A stretch of 64,000 nt of DNA from Toxorhynchites rutilus septentrionalis (lineage: Eukaryota; Arthropoda; Insecta; Diptera; Culicidae). The DNA is taken from assembly GCF_029784135.1 (NCBI RefSeq), contig NC_073746.1, forward strand, positions 94,858,575 to 94,922,574. Reading direction: 5' to 3'. The position numbers and the translations under genes are program-made. Shown here one piece after another: positions 10,917-24,289 of the stretch. Below the pieces are notes generated by a model. It saw nothing but the letters and a program-made list of their open reading frames with translations. It was not told the DNA's origin and did no database searches. How positions within the stretch are numbered: position 1 is the first letter of the stretch; each line of letters opens with the position of its first letter.

Positions 10917-11581
10917 TAATTTCAAAAATTCACGTAAAAAAAGCGTAGCGTAAGTGTAAGTGGATATGGGAATAAGGCCGTTTGTTCAATCAAAGACTTT
11001 TTTTTTACATTGTTCCGTTTTATGAACTGCAATAAAGTAGGCTTACTAGGAAGCCGCAAACGTAGTTTCACTAGTGTTTTGGGGTTCACGGGCAGTGGCA
11101 AACCATATTGCTATCAACTTTCTCAACTGATTCAATAGTTTTTTTCTTTCAATGATAAATATGTGTTCTTCCTCATGTAAGGATTATGTTTTACTGAAGA
11201 TTGAGTCGATTCTGTTTGCCTAGTTTCCACGACTTTTTAAAGGTTTAAGACACCTGCGCAACCAAAACATGTTAATTTTGGGAAAATCATGACTCAAAAA
11301 CGAAGAAAACGCCTCGCCTTTTAGATATACAATCCACACTTCCTTTTCGATGTTCTGTAACTGGATATTTTCTCTAACACGATGAATTTTATGGCACCTT
11401 TGATTTTACAAGCATTCTTCTTTCCATAACTCGATACCTCCCTAACTCGATGCCTCGCTTACTCGATGGGTTTTAATTCATTTTTCCATGAGTTTTGGGA
11501 ACTCGATTGATTTTCGCGTACATGTTTTTGTGCGTTATTAATTGTCATTTCAATTGCTCTTGAAGGTGAAGACGAAGTGTT

Positions 11582-11782
11582 CGTGTCATCAAGGAATTTC
11601 TTTTCAAGTATGGAAAACCACCAAAAACCTTTGCGCAACGTTTGAGTATCATCGAGCAGGTCCAAAAGTATGAACCGAAGGGGTCTGAAGTTGCAAAAGA
11701 TTTCAGTATTCCGCGAAGTACGGTATCAACACTATTCAAGCTAAAGATAAAATGGGATCGGAAGGAAAAATTGAGCATATAA
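11582..11782 (+). pseudogene. pogo-type transposase N-terminus (CENP-B/psq-like HTH)
   Basis: The plus frame through 11612 reads GKPPKTFAQRLSIIEQVQKY then EPKGSEVAKDFSIPRSTVST, a CENP-B/pogo N-terminal helix-turn-helix, and stops soon after in KEKLSI. It has no in-frame ATG, because the ATG at 11610 is in another frame, and no DDE domain follows. It is therefore a relic. Confidence 0.8.
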
Positions 11783-12221
11783 GCATATAAGGAGGGTCGG
11801 AATCGAAAAGCTGGAGCGGTCGAGTAGATCCTGAAATATCGATACAACCAGTTGAAATAACATGGTTTCGAGAGAAACGTGTTTTAAAATTCGTACAGCA
11901 ATACTATATCCCTTGAGGTGACTTCATACTTTTGGCTGTAACTTTCCAACGAAATCAAATATCGAAGAATCCTTTTAGGACAACATTTCTGAGGGCACAA
12001 GCTTCCCAAAAATTCATTTTTTTCGATTTCCAGGCCGGTGTCCCATCTTAATGCTTTTTGAGAAATGGAAGAATGTATCCGGAATATTAAAATCAACTGA
12101 GAATGTTCCTGTGGAACATTTCGAACATTTGTTCGTGATTGAACGGTTCCTGCGTGATCGTTCCAATTTAGTTTGAATTACATACTTAATCGATATTTTC
12201 TTTGTTATTTAGTTCCTTATG

Positions 12222-12690
12222 CAGGTCGGACTCGATTATATATGATTCGAATATATACAATTTATGACTCATTTCAAGAAGTTTAGTATGAATTTTTGGG
12301 ATAAAACTAATAATTACCCATCAAAAAAATTACTAACTTTAAAATTTTTCACTACCAAAATGTTATTTAAATCCACTAATTTAGATGTTCCACTCCTATA
12401 TCCTGTACTTAATTTTCCGAACTTTCAAATGAAAGCAACAGAATCGGCTTACGTAGCGTTCTTTTCAATGTAGAGCCAGTTTGAGGCAACAAAGCCTGAA
12501 ACAAAAAAAAAGCTCTGTAACTCTGTCATCGTTGAAATTCGAACATATGCTTAGAACGATTTTTTTCGTGAAATGTAACTATCTATCATCTCCTGACAAA
12601 TTCTGGAAAAAATATTTTTTTCATGTGAGAAAGATGTTTTCTGACTTTAAGGGGATGAATCAAAAATTCAAATTCATACCATAATTGGGA
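12222..12690. mobile_element. MITE family M2 fragment, right end missing
   Basis: It starts CAGGTCGGACTCGATTATAT and then follows the interior of 60755-61548 (for example AATGTTATTTAAATCCACTA, GAGCCAGTTTGAGGCAACA). It is lost near CATACCATAATTGGG, before the expected CGCGCTG terminus. Confidence 0.8.
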
Positions 12691-12810
12691 CACTTACCCT
12701 GATATATAACCTTTCATGACATAAAAAATTTATGAAAAAATGTTCTGTATCTCAATACCCACCTAACTCGATGGTCCCCTTGGATATCAAGTTACGGAGA
12801 GTTGACTGTA

Positions 12811-13250
12811 TTATGTAAAAAGACCTGAGGTTTGTAGAAAAAATATATAAAGAATACGGCGCCATATATCTATATACCATGTAAACCATAAAAAACAAAT
12901 ACAACAATAAAAAACAAATACAAATCCATCTTTTTGAAAGTGTAATATTTGATTCAAGGCTCTATGTATAACATGATAGCGGAGTATTAGAAATTATAAT
13001 GAGTGTTGATAATGTAACTATGATACACTCGCTATAAATCAATGATAGTCTAATCGCATAGAACTTTTGAACTAAGATTGAAAACATGTTTACTTTTAAA
13101 AATCATAACTCAAAAACGATAAAAATCATATCAATCAGAGATGCATATGCGGTGACGTCGACTGGTTGGTGCGGAGGGGGCGGGGTGCTCCCGGGTACAC
13201 GATTTTATTTTCATTTTTTTTAGCATGAATAAACTGTTGTGCTATTATTA
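12811..13250. other. no gene recognised
   Basis: A+T-rich. AAAAATCATAACTCAAAAACGA at about 13098 resembles sequence near 11290 and may be a decayed repeat. A C/G-rich patch (GCGGAGGGGGCGGGGTGCTC) lies at about 13170-13190. Confidence 0.3.
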
Positions 13251-13356
13251 AGCTAACAATGATCAATATGAACTGTCTCCGCTGCCCGGTCTGCTGAACA
13301 ATGGTAGAACAGAAAGAATACTCTTCGTCTGAATGGCTACTACTGTGTAATTTACA

Positions 13357-13833
13357 TTTTTTTAGGCTCATTAGTATTTTAGCTGTAACAGAGCCGAATT
13401 TTAATCGTGTACATGTCACATGTTTATCATATCTATAATTAGCACATTACACAGTGGCCATTTTTCGGCGTTAGAGTATTCCCTTCTATACCATTGCGTA
13501 TGTAACTCATTTACACAGTAGCCATTTAGGCGTAAGAGTTCTCCTTCTGTTCTTCCATTATCCAGTTCGACCGGACAGCGGAGACAGTTGATTGATCATT
13601 GTTGAGTTATTTATAGAACAAGAAGCCCGATGTGCCATGCAGAGCAGAGCAGTTGTATGGATGAATCGATCTAATTTTGACCGTGGATCGATCTCCATCG
13701 CTGATGATTGTTGCGTGGACGTAGTTATTCTGTAACAACACAAAGATGGTCAATGAGGGCCCTGTGTTTTGAACTCACGATCGGTCGCTTACTAAGCGAA
13801 CGCGCAACCAATGTGGCTACAGAGATCCCCAAA
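13357..13833 (-). mobile_element. tRNA-derived SINE family B inserted in another copy
   Basis: It is flanked by TAATTTACA at 13348-13356 and 13834-13842. On the minus strand it begins GGGGATCTCTGTAGCCACAT with tRNA-like A and B boxes (B-box-like GTGAGTTCAAAACAC) and ends in an A-rich tail (TGAGCCTAAAAAAATG). It interrupts the older plus-strand copy. Confidence 0.85.
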
Positions 13834-13871
13834 TAATTTACAATTTATAGAACAATAAAACATGTACATTA

Positions 13872-14644
13872 GGGTGGCAGCGAAAATGGTCATGTCAAAT
13901 TTCAAAAACCGACCATGTACATTTTGTTTATTGGCCCAAAAAAATGATCTGTGCAAAGTTTCAGCTCAATCGGACACGATTTAGGGGTGCCTCAAAGCGC
14001 TCAAAGTTTTGAGTTTTTGATCCACGAAAATCTTCCAAGGGGGAGTAAAGGAAATTTGGAAAATCGAAATTTTTTTTCGATGCCAAATGACTTAGAAATG
14101 CATAAAACGTCGGGATCTGGTGTTATCTCAAAAAAAAAAAAAAATGGCCGAAAATCGACGTTTTGGGACAGCCTGAGTGGCAAAAAATCAAAACGTGAGT
14201 GCTTTGAGGCACCCCTAAATCATGTCCGATTGAGCTGAAATTTTGCACAGATGATTTTTTGGGCCAATAAACAAAATGTACATGGTCGGTCTTTAAATTC
14301 GATAATTTTTTTATTTTCCATACCTTCATTGCCTCTCATGTCCCAAAAGGTCGATTTTCGGCCAAAAATTTTTTTTTCGAGATGACACCAGAGTTTTGTG
14401 CATTTTTAAGTCATTTGGAATCGAAAATAAAATTTCGATTTTCCAAATTTCCTTTACCTCCCCCCTTGGAAGAATTTCGAGAATGAAAAAATCAAAACTT
14501 TGAGCGCTTTGAGGCACCCCTAAATCATGTCCCATTGGGTCGAAACTTTGCACAGATCATTTTTTTTGACCAATAAACAAAATGTACATGGTCGGTTTTT
14601 GAAATTCGATTATGAAATTTTTTTCCATACACCCATTGCCACCC
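13872..14644. mobile_element. MITE family M1, complete
   Basis: TA lies at both borders (13870-13871, 14645-14646). The ends are GGGTGGCAGCG and CCCATTGCCACCC, which are inverted. The interior is largely palindromic: CATGTACATTTTGTTTATTG near the left end recurs inverted near the right end, plus an internal pair. It is the most intact family member in the window. Confidence 0.85.
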
Positions 14645-14824
14645 TAATGTACATGTACATGATTCAAACCCCTCTCTATTACAGCTAAAATGCTAATGAC
14701 CCTGAATAAATAAACAAATGGGATACAAAAAAGAATCAAAAATTAGAAAAATAAATCAAATTAAATAAGTGTAATATTCATAAATCGACATAAATTAGAA
14801 AAATAAATAAGTGTAATATTTTAT

Positions 14825-15000
14825 GTCGATCATCTGAATCATTCCAGCAGTTCAAAAGCTTTGATTTTTTGGAAAAAAGTAATTTTTGGGCACCCTAATG
14901 AAAAAATAAAAAATACGAGTGTAATATTTTGCGATAAAGAACAAAACTACCACTTTTTACGGAATTCTGAGAACCAATATATTGACTTGGCTGTATAGCT
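14825..15000. repeat. partial copy of the 51.0-51.8 kb palindromic repeat
   Basis: GATCATCTGAATCATTCCAG, GGGCACCCTAATGAAAAAAT and AATATTTTGCGATAAAGAAC match 51600-51820 in order. Only about one quarter of the palindrome is present. Confidence 0.7.
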
Positions 15001-18000
15001 GTATTTATGTGTGTACTGGCCAATATTCAGGATTTGATATATAAAGCATCTACCTAAGCACTAAAAGGTGGATGCACCAAAAACTGTAGCTTTCATGGTC
15101 GATGGCGGTGACCCAATGGCCAATCTATTTCACGTATAATCGAGTTTCTACTGTAGTTGAAAATCAAACGTTTGACGAGCTGGAAGACATTATTTCTGGT
15201 TATCTTATCTCCATACATATACTGCAAAATCTGCATATCTTGTTTTCTGGACCCTCTTAAGAATGCTGTTTTCATTCTTACAGTTTTGAATTGTGAACTG
15301 ATAACTTTCAAATTAGTGTTAAAATTCGTCGACGAATGGTGCTACTAAAAAGCTATCTATCTATGCATGCACACACAATTATAGCACTGAAACGAAACAT
15401 CTGGTAGAATGAATGCACCTATATGAAGTCTCTTCTTTTTTTACCCAAATACCCTGTTCCGTAAGAAATTATCGGACCACACAGACAGGCCTGGTCAAAG
15501 TAACAAAAAAGTAGTACATTTAATTTCGAAATTTCTTTCCGTGTGAACTAAATCTATCTTTCCGCAGACGGCCCGAAAGGGTCGCCCTAATAAGTAACGG
15601 GTAAGAAGGTAAATCAAAAAATGTTAGCAACAGCATCAGCATGAATCGTCGCAGAAAGATTTCTCCACCTCTCGCTGAGGCATTCCCAGTTTGTTGTTGT
15701 ACAACGATTTATTTTTGGATTCACCGGCAAGCGACGACGTGGCGATGTGACAAATCGTTTTATTTTCGTTGAGTCACGCTTCTCTCGGCTCCGCTGTAGC
15801 TGTGTGGTTATGCGCGCGTTTCGTCAGGGACTTGCGAGTTGGGAGTTAATGTTTCGTCATTTGAGAACATTGAAGTCTCCCCGGTGGGGCAAATGAAAAA
15901 TATGGTAGTGAAACACCCCGATGATGCGCACAGTTTTATCTAGATTGAAGAGAGCGAGCGAGCGAGTCAACGACTTGTGTGCATGATGCCACTAATGTCG
16001 ACTTCGAGCTGCTAGACAGCCGGTCGTGGATGTCTCCTTCCCCATGGCTTTATCCGAGCAACTTCACTTCCGAGATCGTGATGATGGAGCGTCGGCAATC
16101 ACCCAGCGATGCCGGTTGGTGAGAAACAAAAAAGTTAATGTGCACGTGCTTTTCCCCCTGGTGGTGATTATTACTAGTCTAGCTGGGAGAAATGTGGAGC
16201 GAAATGTGAACGACAAATTGAACTTTCTAGTACTTTACTAGCGCAGATGGCATCAATATCTAACTCTAGTTGTTTTGTGGTTAAAATAGATCATAAAATA
16301 AAGTACCGTATAATAGTAAGTTGGAGGCAATTCGGTAACAGCTTGGAAGTTAAAAACAACACAACGGTTGACTTTCGGCGAATATTGACGTTTCACCGCC
16401 ATGTTTTTCAGTTCACGCATTTCTGCATTTCAAATGAAGCGACGTGTTTATATTTAGGTTTACATAAAGGCAGGGGCACAACAATGCTGGAACCGATAAA
16501 TTCCATCACGTCACTTCGCACATTAATCCGGCTTCAACGCCTGTTCAACCCTCACTGGAATTGGCGAAAGGCACGCGGCTGTGCAACTCTGCGATGGTGA
16601 AATTCGACATTGGGAGCGAAAGCTTCGATTCCCAGAGGTGAACCTAATTCAGTCATCGGGTCAGTTGTCCGTTGCCATCAGGTCGTGCGAAAATGGGGGG
16701 AGTCTCTCTATAACCGGTTAGAAATTGGGTCCTGATGGATGGATACTTGTCCGAACTAGACATTTCGCTGCTGAACCAACCTGCCGCTCCTCCGGACACG
16801 CGGAGCCATATATCATTTTGCCAATTCGCGATTGAAGCGGTGGAATGGACGTAATCATGTTGAGAGCCAGTTCCTCGATGAAAGCTTTAACGGTAAATGA
16901 AAATCGGAACAAGTTATGATCCGACACTAGCACAACATAAGCGACTGGGTAAGTGTAAACGGGTATTGCTGGAGTGTTTGTAGGACAGGACAAAACTTAT
17001 CGGGCTGCCTCCGGCAGTGTTCGGAGCCAAAGGGAAGTACCTTCCTATCGGAAGTATCCTTCCTATCGGAACTGCATTCTCGGGTGATGATGTCATTGGG
17101 AGTCAATTTTCAAATTTACCACATCCATAATCCGTTATCTTCGGTCTCAGATAGCAGACGGAAGCGCCGGCATGGAATTGTGCATTGCGTTCACTCTCTA
17201 TTACGAAACATCGTTCCTCATCAATGCGCCCGACGACCTCGGCTCGAATGTGATCGCATTTGCTGCTGCTGTGCCCATTCAGGCATGCATTATTTCATAT
17301 GCTGCCAAATATGTACCCAAAATTTGATTGTTTAATCGATAATGGATTTTTCGTGCGAATCCGACTCGGGCCCATCCGATTCGAACGATTCAAATTTTGA
17401 CGGGGCTGACGGAAAAGCCAGGTCGTGGTGTTCTTTGTGATTCATCAATTTTATTGTCTGGGGTGCGAATGTAAGCGGAATGTCTCGACGAATTTGAAAG
17501 TCAATCGATCAAAAATTTTTACTTAACATCGTGTTGCTAGTGACCGTGCGATTATACGGTTATTCAACTTGTTAGTTTATGTGAGCTGGAATCAGTTTGA
17601 TACTGAAGTAACGGCAGATGAAGCACCGATCGAATCAATAGGGAAGTTGAAAAGTCATGATAAATCAACGCCTTATCATTTTGACAAATTTTGTTCAGAT
17701 TGGATTTTTCGATCTATTGATTCACTGCTATCAGCAGCCTATTAATTCAAATCGCAAAACAATATAAGTGGTTGTGTCAAGGATACTGTTGACGTAGAGC
17801 TATGAAATTATTTCATTCAGTTCCCTTGTTCATCACTTCCTATTTTATTTTGGAATGCATCGAAATTTTTATATCAACTCTTCAGTAAAATGTTGTGGTG
17901 GCCCAGAAAAGGGCGGATGGCTTATGTGATTCTCTAGAAGCAGCTAAAAAGGTTGATTTATGATTCATTGTTGCCTTCGCGTGAACAATAAACAAGTTGG

Positions 18001-18518
18001 TCATATATTGAATTTTGGTCAATAAGATAACCAAAACGAATCACTTTGAAGGACTTTATAAATGTCGATGCGGTGAATTATGTCATCGAGCCGAAAACTA
18101 GAAATATTTATAGTTTCCGTAAACAAACAAACAAATAAGAAACAGATTTCTCAGATTTCGTTCGAGCCGCAGCCAAAATCAAACCGCTATAAGCAACATC
18201 ATTCATGTAAAACACACATCAGAATAAAGAAAGACTGTTGACTGCTCGCTGGCTGAAGGTCAACTGTTTGATAGAACGACTTTTCAGTACATTCGTCTCT
18301 AGTGTAAAAGAAATCGCTATTCTTTTCTTTTATACCTTTTATAAGTCTCAAACGGATGGAACTTAAGTTGCAATAGGCCCTCTCTACATAATGTCTGGAA
18401 ACCGATTACTGCAATTGCATTTCGAGCGATTGATTCTCACGCGTCTGATTCGCAGTGGTATACAAATTTTATGCTTCTTGCTGTGTTAGTTGCTCGTTAT
18501 CGACAGCGCGAGTAGGTA
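15001..18518. other. no gene recognised; possible single-copy regulatory DNA
   Basis: No supported coding sequence. 15700-16030 is less A+T-rich and contains a GAGCGAGCGAGCGAG tract (15952-15966). A short tandem (TTCCTATCGGAAGTA, two units plus) lies at about 17040-17070. Around 17840-17890 a block with GGAATGCATCGAAATTTTTA recurs near 61790 and 62690 and marks old repeat debris. Frames at 16026 and 16247 look like chance. Confidence 0.35.
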
Positions 18519-19133
18519 GGGTAACACGGGGTGAGTTGGACATACGGGGTGATTTGGACCACCCTTTTATCTCGAAAAGTACGACTCAACTTGGATTTTT
18601 TATAATGTCATCTTCTTTTATCAATGAACCATATGTAACTAACGTAAAAAAACTTTGGTAAAATTTGACAGGTGGAAGGAAGTGGTAGCATGAACACAGC
18701 AAGCACTTTGATTGTCAAAATATGTGAATTTTCCGATCGTGGTTTTAAGGTTTTCCCGCTGATTAAACAAATGTTTCGTGTATTGTGCAGTAAAGTTCTG
18801 TTCGCCTACAGAAGAGGAATAATTTGATGCAGCGAAACTGTAAGTTTGATAACAATAAATGAAATTAATTGCATTTTAATTTTTGCATGTTGTGTGGGGT
18901 GACATGGACTCCTTTCTGTGGGGTGAGTTGGTCCTACATGTTTGAAGCTTTTCTTTGGTATAATTGATTCCAAATGTCGCGGAATTATAGAAAAATGATG
19001 GACAGACAACATTGAAGGAAGGGGGCAGCTTGAAAAGTAACACAGGCCATCCAGGACAGATTTTCTTTGACCAAGCATCAAAAGTGTTTGAAAATGCTCG
19101 AACAACAGTGGTTCAAATTCCCCCCTTTTCCCC
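18519..19133. mobile_element. candidate TA-flanked element with GGGGTGAGTTGGAC repeats
   Basis: TA lies at both borders (18517-18518 and 19134-19135). The left end is GGGTAACACGGGGTGAGTTG. The right end reads inward GGGGAAAAGGGGGGAATTTG, an imperfect match. GGGGTGANNTGGAC motifs recur at 18537, 18551, 18896 and 18920. The style resembles the pogo-like elements at 884 and 40445, but no transposase is visible. Confidence 0.5.
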
Positions 19134-19135
19134 TA

Positions 19136-22100
19136 AGCACCATTTTCACAGCAGTTCTCAGCGCTGAAAAATACCTTCTTCACATCCGGCTTGAAATGCA
19201 CTGCAGTTTCAATCTGGCAACAATGCTTGAATTTACGAAAATTTAAATGTCGACCAAATAAAAGTTACCAATGAGTCATTCACGACGTATCAGTCATCCT
19301 GGTAGTGGCAACAAGGCTTTCCAAACGGTCTTCCACAAAGATGAGTGTTTAGTTCAATTTTCTGAATTGGCCTTCTGCAAGGCTAGAGGCGAATGAACTG
19401 AGAAATTTGAGAAGACCTAAAAAAACAATAAACTAACGAAATTTTAAAGCCTATACAATTCAAAAAAACCATGATAATCATTACCAATAAATACGAACAT
19501 ATTCCTAATTCACGCAGGCACTCTTCCAGCGAAAAAATTATAAACATCAATTCGATTTTTATTTCTCGAGATACATTTTTAAAATTATTTTTTAGTCAAA
19601 GGTTTTGATGACCCTGGAAAGAGTCGATGGGTGGTTTTGTAGCAACTGAAGATAGCTTATTTATGCTTTATTCGTGTTCTGTCAAGAAGAATACACGATT
19701 GCCAATGCACGTACTTGATTCAGTATGCGGCTCCATGCTACGATATATCGGTCCCCCGCCACCGTTATCTATTTGATAACGCATAAAATCAACAATTCGT
19801 ACGTGTGATACAATCATACACAAATAATCTCCAACTAACGGTAAAAAAAACCAACGCTGTACGTTTTATTTAATATTTCTCTTCTGCTTTGCCTCTGGCC
19901 ATCAGTGCAAGCTCTGCACTATGGTTGCTTTGTGCATATTCTATATATTCCAAACGAAAATCTAAATGACAGATACAGACAACCAGTGAGTATGAGCAAA
20001 TGAACTTTTGTTCTTCAATATGTTTTAAAGTTTATTTTCCCACCCAGTGTCACTTTCATCTCGATTATTAAAGACATGAGAATTGAATTTCATTTTAGCC
20101 AAATGAATATCAGCTGTTGTCTACTTTTAACCTGAGGCTGCTGTTTGCGGTTGGTTTTTATTTAGTTCGAACTTCTATTGAACTGCTGCTTAAGTCTTTC
20201 AATTGCAGTAAAGTGTTAAAGGATCGTTCGCGTTTTTTTGCTTACCACAAACCAAATGTTTTATGAGCCCTTCTTTGCAGCTTGATGTTGTGTTCGGAAA
20301 TGCCTTATGAAATTCCCGATGTCGCAAATCACTTGACGGTAGCTACAGCCACTCGGTGTATCCATTCTGCATATGCCGTTGTTACCGTCTCGCCAAATAA
20401 AATTCTTCGTGATTTCTTGCAAAGTTAGTTTCATCGAACTCTGGTGTTTTTGTTTTCAAAATGGTCCTGCTTAAAAAAATGTTTTTGAATTTTTACTCTA
20501 ATTCACTGCCAGAACAAATATCATTTCGAATGTGATGAATATCAATTTTGTTACTTTTGGTATTCAAAGTATATATAACAGCGAAGTTATGAACCCCACT
20601 CAATGCCGCATTCATTCATTATAGCAAATTTGTTCATGCATCAGCGATATGAACAAAATGAACTCGTTTATTATTGTCATCAATTTAATGAGGGAAGTGT
20701 GTTTCAAGCTGAAAAAAATCATTTACACTTAAATAATATCATATTCGTTACTCGTGAATATTTGTTGATATTCTAAGACACTGGAAGAAAGTTAATTTAA
20801 TCCGACAAATTTTCGAAGATAAATAAGACTTCAATTGGACATCATTGAAATTAAAAAAAGGGCAAATTCAATTCAAGAGAAATAGAGACTGAGTGGTGTG
20901 AGATACATTATATTCAATCAAACACTTCATTTGCAATGTAAACAAATGATGAATTCGAAATGCGTTTAATTCAATTACTAACTGAGATTTGAGTAGCGTC
21001 ATTTGTAATCAATTGCGAAAGTACGATGAAAAAGACGGTTGGGTAATATTGGGACATAACCGGAGAGACGTAGGAACATACCAAGGTCTGCCAATTTAAA
21101 TAACTAGCCGAATATCCAAAGGGTTATTCCGTATCTGTTAGTAAAATTACATTTCCAACGTTCCCAAAATCACCATTCCCAAAAAAAAAATCGACAAATT
21201 ATACTATGCAGCATCTTTTGCAGAACGGCAAAAAAAAATCCGAAATCCATTGTGTTGGTGGCAATTTTGCTTATACATATTATTATTTTGGATATTACAT
21301 TAGAAGCATCGCACTGTTACATTGAACTGTATTGTCTTTATGGAATGCACTCATTCTTGTTATCGTGAGAACAAGCTGGCCATATGTCGAAAGAATTTAC
21401 AAATAATTTGGACCAATAAACATGGTTTTTAGCACGATTAGATAACGCTTGACATTTTAATTATTTTGATTATTGAATTATAAAAAACTTTCCTGAAATT
21501 TTTTCATTTATTTATTGTGATTGATGCGTATAAATATGTACAATTAATTGATGCAAACATCTTTGCAGTCTATTGAGAAATGGTCGAGTTACAAGCGATC
21601 GAAAACTTTTTATATTTCTTATATTTCTGTTAGTTGTTACAAGAAGGAGGAAACGTGGACGTTCGATGTTTATTTATATCAGAAAAATATTTATGGGTGA
21701 GTCGAAGTTCATCGTGTCTGTTAGGTCACAATAAAAATCAAATATTCTATATAAAAGCCAAATATGCAAAAAAAAATTACGTGAGGAGTTTCAACATTAG
21801 AATTTGTCCATACTCAAATTGAATGGAGTGCCATTTGGGAGAAAAATAAAAAAATATCAGGTATTAATCAAAAGCTATCCCGGCATCTTTTGGAAAACAA
21901 CTCATGTATCGTCTTTCATATTGAAAAACAGCGTAGTATAACAGTAACGAAGTGCATAAATCTCTACATTACGCGGTGCCCCACGAGACTATTACATAAA
22001 ACCGAGAACGTAAACAGAGCGTTCAAGAACACGTAATCCATCCCAGTTACAAAGTAATATATGGAGCGAAAAAAAAACTCGACACACAATTTTTCCACCC

Positions 22101-24287
22101 CCTTCGTCGCCGTATCGGATTACCATTTTTGCAACGCGACGTTGATATGAATGCGAATGAGTTGTCGTTAGATATCGCATAGCTACTGATTTTTTTTTCT
22201 TTCGCTAAGTAGCTAAGCCAAAACCAATTGCGTTCCGTTCGATGGACAACGACTTTCACAGTTCTGAGTCGACATCGCCATCATCGATTCGCTCGCACCG
22301 GCCAACAGTAGTTAGTACCATATGCAGTTTTGGGGGCGCAGTTACGGCATTCCGTGTGATGTGGAGAGAATGGCTGCTTCCTTCGATACACTCCATCGCC
22401 CACTAACCGACCGCGGGTGAATGCAACGAAAGAGAAATGAGCCACTGCGCCCGTTTAATGTTAACCCATATAAGAGCTTTATTTTTATGGTGTGGTTATT
22501 AAATAATTAAGTTGCTGCTCATCGTGTGGTGGTCTTTTTGGTGTCAGGTGAATGTATGAGATATTTGCGTTGTAAATGAACAACGATTGGTACTGTTCAT
22601 TACCGTTTGTGGCGATCCTTCTGCACCTCAATTTGTCATGCCACGTAAAGCAATGTATGGACATAATGTCAGTTTACGATATGGCGGTGCGAAATAATGT
22701 GGTGCTTTTTTGTACTGCACTGAGTGCTGAAAATATAGTTATTACGTATCCAATGAGATGCTCCCAAATTGGAGAGAATGAACGATGTAATTAAATAACA
22801 GTTTATGGATCCGTGGCATTTCAACGTCCCCACGACATTTAACGTGAACATAAATTCATGTAAGTTTTCACTCTTTTTTCAGGTTTATGCAAATTTGCAA
22901 TGCAACGAGAATCGATAAGTAAAGGCTTGAGTTTGTGGAGATTTAAGACATGAGTTTTCTTTTTTAACTTAATCACCAAAGTCTAAGTCTGACACTAGGA
23001 GAAAGAGACCTTGTTTACTCCCAACTTTCTATGAAAGTAGGGAAACTATTTGTATTAAATATGGTATGAGATGAAAAAATCTCAAAACTGCAGTTTGTTT
23101 TGTTTTAGCGATATTGAATCGCATGGTTCCAGCGATAAAAGCTCCACAATATTGACATATCTACCGTCAATTAACGACTTAGCACAACTAAACTACACCA
23201 GAAAAAAACTACAATTTTCCACCGATCCAAGCCAATTCCAACGTGTGGAAGGGGAAACTTTCAATTTCCATTTCATGGCATTTGGGTAAAATTGGTCATA
23301 GTATAAATTGGCTTTCCTCCACTTTCCTCACTTCCCAACTGGATGCATACGGTCACACGAAGGCACAGATTGCATGCGCAGTGTGAACGTGAACGCTGCC
23401 GAATAAACGAAAGTGAAATTTCGCGGTACCTCCGAAAATCAGAAAGAAATCAGCGTCAATATGGAGGTCGTGTAAATGAATATTCCAGCACTCTACTGTG
23501 AAAGCACTGGAAAGAGAGCGTGTAAATCTGTAATTCAATATCGACAGTCTCTTGGCGGCGGCATAATGAAAATTGCAGTTCGGGTTATGTTGAGGGTTAC
23601 GTCAAATGAAGCATTCACAAAATCAAGGGTCTGGCTTGTGTTGGGTTTGCGTTAGAGGGTCTCAGAAGAAATGCGCTATCAGATGGGATTCCCTCCCAAT
23701 CGAAAAATTAAACCATCCCATGTGGCTACAAAAGATCTTATTCAATTACCATGTGCGATGATTCTGAGTATCGCCGTCGAAAAGATGTTTATGGACGTTT
23801 AACTGGTTAGATTGATCGGTGGCATAAAACCGAAACGCAGAGAGAAAGCAGTTAAAGTGCCATATAAATTAAGCTCAATGGCATTCAGCAAGCGGGAAAT
23901 AGATCGGATATAAATTCATCTGATGCACATATAATAATTAAATTAAATTTTAACTATCCCCGCTTAGTTCAGACTATTTTATCTTTACGCTTTTTCACAC
24001 GCGTTCGAAAAAATGAAAAGGGTGGAAAGTTCGCTCTAAATTACTATTAGATTGTGAATATCATTGATTGTAGATCATGTAGGATTGACATCTTTTAAAA
24101 TGTACATTCTCCTAGTTGGAAGGTACAATTTAGATTAATTAGAACTAAGGAAAACTGGAAAAGCTTTACCACAAAGTTTAGTGAGTGAGTTGCAAATTAG
24201 CATATGGTAGCTATTCAGCTACCAAAATCCTTCCAATGTGTATCTAGTAAATCTAAAAGAAGGCCCAAGTTATATTAACATTAAACC
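19136..24287. other. long stretch without a recognised gene
   Basis: No domain-bearing frame. 21030-21090 carries the dispersed block ATAACCGGAGAGACGTAGGA also seen at 32690 and 50955. 21430-21600 (TTAGATAACGCTTG, GATGCAAACATCTTTGCAGT) matches 63160-63310. 22100-22450 is less A+T-rich than its surroundings and could be conserved non-coding DNA. The rest is unassigned. Confidence 0.35.
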
Positions 24288-24289
24288 TA

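Larger units (their letters stand above)
11426..12808 (+). mobile_element. pogo-like element relic
   Basis: The right end, read inward, is CAGTCAACTCTCCGTAACTT GATATCC next to TA 12809-12810, a classic pogo-like terminus. The left side (CATAACTCGATACCTCC, CTAACTCGATG) matches the inner part of that terminus but the outermost bases are gone. A pogo HTH remnant lies at 11582-11782, and a fragment of MITE family M2 starts at 12222. Confidence 0.75.
13251..14736 (+). mobile_element. older SINE family B copy, plus orientation, split by two insertions
   Basis: 13251-13356 and 13843-13870 plus 14645-14736 join to give a continuous 5'-truncated copy of the SINE: AACAATGATCAATATGAACTG through CAATTTATAGAACAATAAAA to ACAGCTAAAATGCTAATGA and AATAAATAAACAAATGGGAT. 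The breaks are a younger minus-strand SINE (13357-13833) and an M1 MITE (13872-14644). Confidence 0.75.

Noticed and set aside
16026..16600. Two adjacent plus-strand frames of 71 and 117 codons in less A+T-rich DNA
   Set aside because: No domain, no splice pattern, and codon use not convincing by eye.
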